From: Cohnella hashimotonis
GTDB taxonomy: Bacteria > Bacillota > Bacilli > Paenibacillales > Paenibacillaceae
Assembly (NCBI RefSeq): GCF_030014955.1
Contig: NZ_JAGRPV010000001.1
Span: 1,178,001 to 1,242,000 of the forward strand
Direction: 5' to 3'
Length of the DNA stretch: 64,000 nucleotides
The notes under the pieces were generated by a model, which had not been told where the DNA came from, did no database searches, and saw only the letters and a list, made by a program, of their open reading frames with translations. A program made the translations under genes and the position numbers. Below are positions 27,401-35,018 of the stretch, piece after piece (within the stretch, counting starts at the first letter, position 1; every line of letters starts with the position of its first letter).

Positions 27401-30400
27401 CGCTGAAGGGCAAAGCAGGCAAAATCTATGACAACGTGCATGTGCTGGTCGACGAGCCGATTACGTTGAAGCTTGAAAACTTCAATATCGCGGCGCCCGC
27501 CGGCGACACCTACAACGGCATAGGCTTCGTCAAGCATAACAGTCCCGGCGATATCGTGCTTGAAACGGCGGGGAGCAATACGATCGAGGGCTTCAACGGC
27601 ATTTTTTCGGATTCCAACCATCAGCTTACGATTAACGGTACGGGCACGCTAACGGCGAAGGGACGCGCTGCCGCGGATCCTGCCGCAGATAGCGGCAACG
27701 GCATCTACCTGTTGTCGGACAACACTAGCGGCAATACGAATCCCGTGGCTTCGCTGACGGTGGACGGCAGCGTCATGGTCAAGGCATACGGCGGGGATTC
27801 GGTTGGTGCCTCGGGCGGCAACGGCATTGCGCTTAATTGGGGCAATCTGCTCATAAAGAGCGGCGACGTAGAGGCGTACGGCGGCAGGACAAACGGTGAT
27901 CGTACCGACCTTCCGGCCGGTTCCAGCGTCACTCACCGGGGAGGGGCGGGCGTCTATCTGGAGGAGTTCGGCTCCCAGGGCGAGGCAGGCAAGCTGAGCG
28001 TCGAAGGCGGTTCGCTGAAGGCCGTCGGCGGCGAGGCGCTGGCGGACAATGTCCGGGGCGATTTTTACGAAGGCGGCAGAGGCATTCGGGCTTACCATAG
28101 CGTGGCCGTCAGCGGCGGCACGGTGCAGAGCACCGGCGGGACCAGCGTTACGGAAAAGGGCGGCGACGGCATTTTTACGCTGAAACTCGATATTACGGGC
28201 GCTGCAGCGTCGGTTACGGCAAACGGCGGAACGAGCTTGTCCGGCTTTGAAGCGGGCACCGGACTGTACGTGACTAACGACATCGTTATCGACGGCGGTC
28301 TTGTATCGGCATCGGGCGGCAATGGCATGGCGAGTGAATACGGCATTTATTCGCCGAGCGGCAGCCTGATGATCAAGGGCGGGGCGGACGTGACCGCTTC
28401 CGGCGGCAGCGGGGCTGCTGCTGGAGCCTCGGGTGGCCCGGCGGTTTACGTGCAAGGCAATATCGTCGTCACCGATTCGTCGCGGATCAGGGCGACCGGC
28501 GGCGCCGGGCAAGTCAATGGCTCTCACGGGTTGTTTACCTATACGGGTCAAATATCGATTGATGACAACTCGTTCGTTACGGCAAGAGGCGGTAACGGCG
28601 CTACCGGAGTTGGCGGCGTAGGTCTGCGTGCCTTTGGCAACGGCAGCGGCAGCACGGTCGTGATCGCTAACGACGCAGGAGACGTCTATGTGCGTGGCGG
28701 CCAAGGCGCGTCTGTGACGCGGCCTGCTGTCATCGCGAAGGATGTGCGGATCGCGGCCGGCAACGTGGGGCCGATCGCCATGGAGGGCACGGGCAATCCT
28801 CGCTTGATCAAAAATAAATCCGGCGGCGACGATGTCTACCTGGTGACTGTCACGACGAATCCGGCCGCGGCGACATCGGTATTTTCGCAAGTGAGCGGAA
28901 CGCTGGCCGGCAATTATACGTATGAGGCGCCTACGCTGGCGGACGGTCTCGCTTATATGTGGCTCCCTTCGGGAACGCAGACGGTTGGGGCGGCAGGTTA
29001 TCAAAATAAAACGCCGGACGTCGTGACAGACGATACGGCATCAACCGAATTAACGCCGCTTCCAGTCATCGCCCACCTGAAGCATGGCAGTACGACGACC
29101 GATTTTACAAGCATTCAGGCTGCGCTTGACGCATCCGTGGACGGCGATACGGTTACGATTGAGGCAGGCACATATCGGGACCAATTATCAGTGACGAAAA
29201 ACATCACGCTGCAAGGCGCGGGAATCGGTCAGACGATCATTGAATCTCCGAATTCCAACGAATTGGTTGCAGCCAACTGGAAGACGCTTAAAAATCAAAC
29301 CTTGTATCCTGTCATCGGCGTCAAGACCTCGACGACCGGAGAAGTCGTCATTAAGGACCTGACAATAGACGGGCGCAAACAGGGCTATATTGCCGCACAT
29401 GCTGGAGACGCAAACGTCTATACGTTCAACGGCATCGCAGTTCGCGATACTTCGGCGACGATCGACCAGGTAAAGGTCATCGATGTGCGGGACGTTTATT
29501 CGGATTACAGCGGAAGCCCGGTCGCTCCGCTGCCAGTCGATTATTTGCCGCAAGATCAACCTTCCGGCGCGAACCATAACGAGAGCATTCTGCTAGAAGG
29601 CGCGGCCGGCACAGGCGCGCACAAGGTGACGGTACAGAACTCGGAAATTGTTCGTTTCCACAAGACAGGCATACTTGCATGGGGACCGGCGCTTGAGGTC
29701 GACATTCATGACAACAAGTTGCAGGGACACGGCAAGACGCTTTACAGCACGGGCAACGGTATCCAAATCTCATCCTCGGATTGGAGCGTGAACGGCGGAG
29801 GCGACCGCCGAGGCACGACCGGGATCGTGAAGGACAACGAGATCTATGACATCGGCCTGGTCATTCCGGAGCCTGGAGAGACTGGCTCTTACTTGAATCT
29901 CGGGCTGGGCGGACCGACGGGAATTCTGCTGTATCAAGCGGGTGACGGCTTTGTCATCGAAGGCAACACCATTACGGGCCCATCGGTTCCGTCTTGGCAT
30001 AACAGCACGACGTCCAATGACGGCGGCTATTCGAACGACGGCATCGGATTCAGCAGCAGCAAAGACCTGACGATCAGAAACAATACGATTACGGGCTTCG
30101 GTACAGGGATCGCCGAAGGCGGAGCTGTGGCCGGCTCGACGATCGAAGACAACACGTTCAGCGCGAACGAGTTGGATATCTGGACGTTGTCGGGGAACGA
30201 CACGATCACGCTTGGCGCCGGCGCCGAGACGATTGCTTACAACCAGACGGGCAACGGCATCGATACGATTGACGGCTTTGGCGCAGGCGACCGTCTGAAC
30301 GTCATCGGCTTCGTAGACGGATCGGTGAACGGAGAGATCGGGACGCCCGTTAATGCGGAATACGTGACGGAGACAGGCGGTACGCTAGTAATTAACGGCT

Positions 30401-33400
30401 ACACAGACGCGCTTCCGGTCGTCGATTTCACCGGCGGCAGCGTGACGGCCGGGGACGGCACGAACGTGGCGGCTCGCTCCGTGGAAGTCTCCGTAGCGGA
30501 CGGCGTGACGACGCTGTATATCGACACGGAGGGAGACGACGACGCGGCGGAGCTTGTGATCAAGCTCGCTGGTGTGTATGCGCCTGGCAATTTCAAGTTG
30601 AATGGCGGATATATTTCTTATATAACGCTGGTTCAGGCAACGGGGCTGACGGTAACGTCGACGGATCCGGCCGGCTCGAGCAATGACGGCAAGACGAAGA
30701 TTGAAGCGACGCCGATACCGGCAACCGGCCACAAGCTGGTGTACTTCAACTTCGGCACGGGCACGGTGACGATCCCGAACGTCGGCGATACGCTGCCAAC
30801 TTACGAGAATCTGCCAAATGATGGTCTGGTGACCGCCGCAAACGGCGACAATATCGGTGTCGCCGAAGTGGACGCAAACGGCAAGGTCGTGCACTTTGGC
30901 CAGACGACGGCGAACGTGACGGCGGAGCCGACGCCGACGCAGGCCACAGGCCTGACGGTCACGTCGACGGACCCGACCGGCGCAAGCAACGACAACAAGA
31001 CGAAGCTTGAAGCGACGCCGGCACCGGCAACCGGCCACAAGCTGGTGTACTTCAATTTCGGCACGGGCACGGTGACGATCCCGAACGTTGGCGATACGCT
31101 GCCAACTTACGAGAATCTGCCAAGCGACGGCCTCGTATCCGCAGCGAACGGCGACAACATCGGCGTGGCGGAAGTGGACGCAAACGGCAAGGTCGTGCAC
31201 TTTGGCCAGACGACGGCGAACGTGACGGCGGAGCCGACGCCGACGCAGGCCACGGGCCTGACGGTAACGTCGACGGACCCAGCCGGCGCGAACAATGACG
31301 GCAAGACGAAGCTTGAAGCGACGCCGGCACCTGCAACAGGCCACAAGCTGGTGTACTACAACTTCAGCACGGGCACGGTGACGATTCCAAACGTTGGCGA
31401 TACGCTGCCGACTTACGAGAACCTGCCAAGCGACGGCCTCGTATCCGCAGCGAACGGCGACAACATCGGCGTGGCGGAAGTGGACGAAGATGGCAAGGTC
31501 GTGCACTTCGGCCAGACGCCGGCGAGTGTATCGAATACACCGGGCACAACGCCGGAAGCGATACCGACTGCCGCGATCAGCTACAGTGATGAGGTACTGA
31601 CGGGCCTGACGCCGGGAGCGGAATATCTCATCGGCGGCGTGACTAAGACGGCGGGTATCGACGGTAAAATTGCGATCGAAGCCGGCTGGCTCGGCACATC
31701 GCTCTCGATCGTGAAGGTCGGCAACGGCACGTCGACGACGAACTCGGCGCCACAGACGCTGGTTGTGCCATCGCGTCCAACCGCGCCGACCGGTGTCGGT
31801 AAGACGGACGAAACTTCGGCCGGGAATGACGGCACGATAACCGGCGTCAACAGCACACTGGAGTACAAGAAGGGCGCGGCAGGTGCGTGGACGCCAATCA
31901 CTGGCGTGACGGTAACAGGCCTTGCACCGGATACCTACTATGTGCGTACGGCTGCGACTGCAACGGCGTTTGCGTCGGAAGCGACGTCGGTAACGGTAGG
32001 GGCGTTCACGTCTACGCCGGAGACGACGCCGAATGCGGCGATCAGCTACAGCGATGAGGTACTGACGGGCCTGACGCCGGGAGCGGAATATCTCATCGGC
32101 GGCGTGACTAAGACGGCGGGTAACGACGGTAAAATTGCGATCGAAGCCGGCTGGATCGGCTCATCGCTGTCGATCGAGAAGGTCGGCAACGGTACGTCAA
32201 CGACGAACTCGGCACCGCAGACGCTGGTTGTGCCATCGCGTCCAACCACGCCGACCGGCGTAGGCAAGACGGACGAGACATCGGCCGGCGGAAACAACGG
32301 TACGATCACTGGCGTCAACAGCACACTGGAGTACAAGAAGGGCGCGTCAGGTGCGTGGACGCCAATCACTGGCGAGACGGTAACAGGCCTTGCACCGGAC
32401 ACCTACTATGTGCGAACGGCGGCAACGGCAACAACGTTTGCATCAGAGGCGACCTCGGTGACGGTAGGGGCGTTCACGGCGACGCCGGAAGCGATACCGA
32501 CTGCCGCGATCAGCTACAGCGACGAAGTGCTGACCGGTCTGACGCCGGGCGCTACCTATCTGATCGGCGGCGTGAACAAGACAGCCGACGGCAGCGGCAA
32601 GCTCACAATCGAAGCCGGCTGGCTCGGCACATCGCTGTCGATCGTTAAGGTCGGCAACGGCGCATCGACGACCGACTCGGCGGCACAGTCGCTGAGCATT
32701 CCGTCCCGTCCGGTCGCGCCGGTCGTGACAGCCAACGATGCCGCCAACACCATTGCCGGACTCGCCCTCGGCATGGAGTACGCGGTCGACGGCGGCTCCT
32801 ATGTGAAATACAACGGCACCAACGCACCTGACCTGTCCGGCACGAATACCGTTCAAGTTCGCACGTCAGCTACCGAAACCGCACTGGCTGGTACGGCGGC
32901 GACGCTGCAGTTCACGCCGAATGCGCCGGCGGCGCCAAATGTATCGGCGAACGACACATTAAATACGATTGTCGGCGCAGATGCGACGATGGAGTACGCG
33001 ATCGACGAAGGCAGCTGGGTGACCTTCGATCCGGCGCATCCGCCGGTCTTGAGCGGCGATCACACGGTGAAGGTTCGCGTAAAAGCGAAAGGCAGCATCC
33101 CGGCGGGCGTTGAAAAGACGATCGTTTTCACAGCCAACGGCACGTATAGCGTCCTTGGCACAGTAGTGGACGACGCGCCGGACGCCAACTTCATTACCGG
33201 TGCGGCGGTCAAGGTGATGAAGGGCAACGTCCAGATCGGCTCCACCGCATTGACCGATGCGAACGGGCACTTCAAGGTCACCGGCGTGCCAAACGGTACC
33301 TACAACCTTGTCGTTACCAAGGAAGAACAGATCATTACGATCGCCGTTACGGTAAAAGATCAGGATTACGATTTCAGTCCGCGATTTATTGTGCTGCCGA

Positions 33401-34866
33401 GGGGCAATAAGAACAGCGCGCTGGAGATTAAAGGAGACACGCCAAGCGTCGTCGTAGACGGGCTGAACGATCTGTTCGCAGATACGCAGCACGCCTATAC
33501 GGCGGACGACCAGCAGCTTGTCGCCGACGGCGGATCGGTCAAGATCACGCTAGGCGTGGAGAAGCAGGACGCAGCCGCAGCGACGGGCGCTTCCGATCTG
33601 CTGAATCTGGCAGGCGGACAAAGCATCGACCTGTATCTGGACATGACGCTGACTAAAACGAGGATCGATACGTCCAACCAGACGACCACGACCGCACTGT
33701 CTACGGTAGGCAGTCTGCTTAAGATTATCGTGCCGTACGATCTCTCGGGTAAAACCAACGTCACGCTTTATCGCTTCCATGACGGCGTGGCGCAAAAGAT
33801 GACAAAGCTGGCTCTTTCCACTGAGACGCCATCTACGGAAGGCTATATGATCGACACAATAGCCAACCATATTATTATCTGGGCGCAGAACTTCTCGACC
33901 TATGCGGTCGCCTACGGCGAGATCGTCTCCACGCCAGGCACCGTATCCGTCGGAAGCCTGACGATCGCGGCGAGCGCGGACGCAGGCGGCAGCATCAGCC
34001 CGGCAGGCAATGTCGCGGTGTCCCGCGGAGGCAGCCAGACCTTTACGATCACGCCGGATGCGGGCTATGCGATCTCGGATGTGACGGTAGACGGCAAGAG
34101 CGTAGGCAAGGTCGGCAGCTATACGTTCGCTAATGTCACGGAGGCGCATACGATTAAGGCGGTATTTGCAAAAGCGAAAGTCTCGGGACTGCCGTTCTAC
34201 TATAATGGAGACGCCAAGGTGTTCATCGGTTTCTCTAGCGAAGCTTCCGGAGAAATGAAGTATATCGCGCCTGCCGGCAAGACGATCGAGTTCCAGGCTA
34301 ATCCCAAGGCGTTTGGCGACATCGCAAACCATTGGGGCAAGTCTTACATCGACTTCGTCGCCGAGCGCGAGCTCTTCGTCGGCGTTAGCGACCGCACCTT
34401 TGCGCCAAACACGGGCATGACCCGCGCCATGCTGGCGACCGTCATCGGCCGCCTGTACGAGAGAAGCTACGGCCCATTGGCCGCGACCGGACAGCATGCG
34501 TTCACGGACGTGAATTACGACAGCTGGTACGGCGCGTACTTGGATTGGGCTGCGAGCAGCGGCATCGTTCAGGGCGTCGGCGGCACACGGTTCGATCCGG
34601 ACCGTCAGGTGACGCGGCAGGAGCTGGCCGCGATGCTCTATCGCTTTGCGCAGTTCCTCAAGGCGGATACGAGCGCTGCGGCAGGTACGAAACTAAACTA
34701 TTCCGACGCATCGGCAATCGACGCTTGGGCTGAGCAAGCGGTATTGTACGGCCAGGACAACGGTTTGATTAACGGCAGAGAGAACGGCGCCTTCGCGCCG
34801 AAGGAATCGGCGACGAGAGCGGAAGTTTCGGCGATTCTGAAGCGATTTATCGAGACCATCGTTTAA
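24490..34866 (+). CDS. Giant mosaic SLH-domain surface protein 2 (3458 residues)
   Basis: The TTG at 24490 has GGGGGAGG 7 nt upstream, and a signal peptide spans residues 1-30. Visible modules in order: propeller-like YxYYxxxDG repeats (about 41-327), an SbsA-type Ig domain (331-443), a beta-helix opening with TVVNTNDSGEGSLRWAI (452-810), a cadherin-like sandwich (814-918), a Gly-rich helix (925-1454), a pectate-lyase-like helix (IQAALDASVDGDTVTIEAG, 1531-1904), three 102-residue repeats (2050-2350), about 155-residue repeats (2360-2740), a carboxypeptidase-regulatory-like domain (about 2880), an InlB-like unit (about 3152) and three SLH domains (3274-3458). It is probably an adhesin or polysaccharide-binding stalk; no catalytic residues could be assigned. 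Confidence 0.9.
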   Translation: MYKRKTQRLMAMLLFFAIIAGLLPVGAVNAGMPASGDPVYIYYLSSDGSSSTAGANDALVRIGTDGSNETTIATEVAFIPSDLTLNIADEKAYYFAGNTASGAEKSIQSTSLTADLKSKVKVLAQNPAYNGMFYDAANGYLYYVSNDGTVSTPTGGSLRRMSPDGTNDTVIKDGLATSLGDLAMDVVGGVVYYFDNTAKQIKSIDIVSGTTGTVGPTLASSPAYSGMVFNPVDGYLYYLTADSDSSNVGVGDALLKIKPGELTGTTIKTEVAANPGDLAIDFASGTAYFFDTKTTGSAIKKLDLANGEISTFKSQTTMSYAGMYVTSGRQIGFDRAASSPADDATAVDPAADLSLKFSGKVLKGIAGNFVIKDLTSNTVLETIANGSSQITGWGSNMLTVNPSSDLPAGHEIAVTWQKAVVQDYYNSFISDNSSDSYYNFTVAGTAGGGSTFTVVNTNDSGEGSLRWAIAQAGAVADGKVVFDPALAGQTITLASDLTGWDELASEGTTIGNDSTNFMLTGLKDASGLPAITVDGNGHAGIRATGSGTFSLSDIRFTGFELNDSTGVYNGSGAVLAVSGSDYSSVTISNVRFDHNRMTSENNTSIVALSNDAHIDRVVFADNELNAFRADGPAYQATLLFMETQNGEITNSLFFNNSTSSHTSGDAYGGTIGNFMDFNLKVVNNTFYGNSVSNTGTGQALGPVGYAIESNVSSVEFYNNLMIDNIAQGQTVSAFGTVFYDDGGKVTTPNGNNVYAGFPFIDAIGGDFRLASSATGAIDQGDDSKSVGSFDLSGKARKVGSAVDIGAFEYVPGPVSNDASLTSILGKTDAAPGGGAGTYSDPITWSINVANNVTKLDKADIVPADSNAIVWFYDNSDFTSGSVYGVRSLNLPAGGSATAYIQIDSGSATRYYAVTVNRAAAAAPAYTINGTSQPWQDATLAADGDVLEITTDDSPASATRIHVTAPAGSTVTLKGKAGKIYDNVHVLVDEPITLKLENFNIAAPAGDTYNGIGFVKHNSPGDIVLETAGSNTIEGFNGIFSDSNHQLTINGTGTLTAKGRAAADPAADSGNGIYLLSDNTSGNTNPVASLTVDGSVMVKAYGGDSVGASGGNGIALNWGNLLIKSGDVEAYGGRTNGDRTDLPAGSSVTHRGGAGVYLEEFGSQGEAGKLSVEGGSLKAVGGEALADNVRGDFYEGGRGIRAYHSVAVSGGTVQSTGGTSVTEKGGDGIFTLKLDITGAAASVTANGGTSLSGFEAGTGLYVTNDIVIDGGLVSASGGNGMASEYGIYSPSGSLMIKGGADVTASGGSGAAAGASGGPAVYVQGNIVVTDSSRIRATGGAGQVNGSHGLFTYTGQISIDDNSFVTARGGNGATGVGGVGLRAFGNGSGSTVVIANDAGDVYVRGGQGASVTRPAVIAKDVRIAAGNVGPIAMEGTGNPRLIKNKSGGDDVYLVTVTTNPAAATSVFSQVSGTLAGNYTYEAPTLADGLAYMWLPSGTQTVGAAGYQNKTPDVVTDDTASTELTPLPVIAHLKHGSTTTDFTSIQAALDASVDGDTVTIEAGTYRDQLSVTKNITLQGAGIGQTIIESPNSNELVAANWKTLKNQTLYPVIGVKTSTTGEVVIKDLTIDGRKQGYIAAHAGDANVYTFNGIAVRDTSATIDQVKVIDVRDVYSDYSGSPVAPLPVDYLPQDQPSGANHNESILLEGAAGTGAHKVTVQNSEIVRFHKTGILAWGPALEVDIHDNKLQGHGKTLYSTGNGIQISSSDWSVNGGGDRRGTTGIVKDNEIYDIGLVIPEPGETGSYLNLGLGGPTGILLYQAGDGFVIEGNTITGPSVPSWHNSTTSNDGGYSNDGIGFSSSKDLTIRNNTITGFGTGIAEGGAVAGSTIEDNTFSANELDIWTLSGNDTITLGAGAETIAYNQTGNGIDTIDGFGAGDRLNVIGFVDGSVNGEIGTPVNAEYVTETGGTLVINGYTDALPVVDFTGGSVTAGDGTNVAARSVEVSVADGVTTLYIDTEGDDDAAELVIKLAGVYAPGNFKLNGGYISYITLVQATGLTVTSTDPAGSSNDGKTKIEATPIPATGHKLVYFNFGTGTVTIPNVGDTLPTYENLPNDGLVTAANGDNIGVAEVDANGKVVHFGQTTANVTAEPTPTQATGLTVTSTDPTGASNDNKTKLEATPAPATGHKLVYFNFGTGTVTIPNVGDTLPTYENLPSDGLVSAANGDNIGVAEVDANGKVVHFGQTTANVTAEPTPTQATGLTVTSTDPAGANNDGKTKLEATPAPATGHKLVYYNFSTGTVTIPNVGDTLPTYENLPSDGLVSAANGDNIGVAEVDEDGKVVHFGQTPASVSNTPGTTPEAIPTAAISYSDEVLTGLTPGAEYLIGGVTKTAGIDGKIAIEAGWLGTSLSIVKVGNGTSTTNSAPQTLVVPSRPTAPTGVGKTDETSAGNDGTITGVNSTLEYKKGAAGAWTPITGVTVTGLAPDTYYVRTAATATAFASEATSVTVGAFTSTPETTPNAAISYSDEVLTGLTPGAEYLIGGVTKTAGNDGKIAIEAGWIGSSLSIEKVGNGTSTTNSAPQTLVVPSRPTTPTGVGKTDETSAGGNNGTITGVNSTLEYKKGASGAWTPITGETVTGLAPDTYYVRTAATATTFASEATSVTVGAFTATPEAIPTAAISYSDEVLTGLTPGATYLIGGVNKTADGSGKLTIEAGWLGTSLSIVKVGNGASTTDSAAQSLSIPSRPVAPVVTANDAANTIAGLALGMEYAVDGGSYVKYNGTNAPDLSGTNTVQVRTSATETALAGTAATLQFTPNAPAAPNVSANDTLNTIVGADATMEYAIDEGSWVTFDPAHPPVLSGDHTVKVRVKAKGSIPAGVEKTIVFTANGTYSVLGTVVDDAPDANFITGAAVKVMKGNVQIGSTALTDANGHFKVTGVPNGTYNLVVTKEEQIITIAVTVKDQDYDFSPRFIVLPRGNKNSALEIKGDTPSVVVDGLNDLFADTQHAYTADDQQLVADGGSVKITLGVEKQDAAAATGASDLLNLAGGQSIDLYLDMTLTKTRIDTSNQTTTTALSTVGSLLKIIVPYDLSGKTNVTLYRFHDGVAQKMTKLALSTETPSTEGYMIDTIANHIIIWAQNFSTYAVAYGEIVSTPGTVSVGSLTIAASADAGGSISPAGNVAVSRGGSQTFTITPDAGYAISDVTVDGKSVGKVGSYTFANVTEAHTIKAVFAKAKVSGLPFYYNGDAKVFIGFSSEASGEMKYIAPAGKTIEFQANPKAFGDIANHWGKSYIDFVAERELFVGVSDRTFAPNTGMTRAMLATVIGRLYERSYGPLAATGQHAFTDVNYDSWYGAYLDWAASSGIVQGVGGTRFDPDRQVTRQELAAMLYRFAQFLKADTSAAAGTKLNYSDASAIDAWAEQAVLYGQDNGLINGRENGAFAPKESATRAEVSAILKRFIETIV
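30634..31541 (+). repeat. Three tandem 306-nt repeats inside SLH gene 2
   Basis: Units start at 30634, 30940 and 31246 and keep the reading frame (102 codons). Each encodes GLTVTSTDP at the start, a NVGDTLPTYENLP turn in the middle and GVAEVDxxGKVVHFGQT at the end. Copies are nearly identical over long stretches, which points to recent expansion. Confidence 0.92.
31570..32700 (+). repeat. Tandem 465/468-nt repeats inside SLH gene 2
   Basis: Units start at 31570, 32035 and 32503; the third is partial. Each opens with AAISYSDEVLTGLTPGA and the complete units contain TGVGKTDETSAG and LAPDTYYVRTAATAT. They are in frame with the gene and follow the 306-nt repeats directly. Confidence 0.9.
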
Positions 34867-34879
34867 ATCCACCGATATG

Positions 34880-34920
34880 CACCGGCCACGCTCCCCAAGA
34901 GCGGCGGCCGGTGTTTTTTT
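34880..34920 (+). terminator. Terminator of SLH gene 2
   Basis: CACCGGCC / GGCCGGTG stem (34880-34887, 34906-34913) with an inner CGCTC/GAGCG pairing and seven Ts, just after the stop. Confidence 0.9.
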
Positions 34921-35018
34921 CGGACAAGGCCTCAAGATGCCAAAGATACGGGCGCCTGCTCCGCAGCCTCATTTATGCTAGAATGATAGAGAGTCCGAGC
35001 CGGGAGGGAAGCTTCGCG

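Noticed and set aside
30180-30330. RTX-type calcium-binding repeats in SLH protein 2
   Set aside because: A segment with GAGAETIAYNQTGNGIDTI looks slightly like hemolysin repeats, but the GGxGxDxUx nonapeptide series is absent.
25501-34497. Long antisense open frames inside SLH gene 2
   Set aside because: They are by-products of GC-rich codon use on the opposite strand. The proteins are Arg/His-rich, lack domains, and have no ribosome binding sites.
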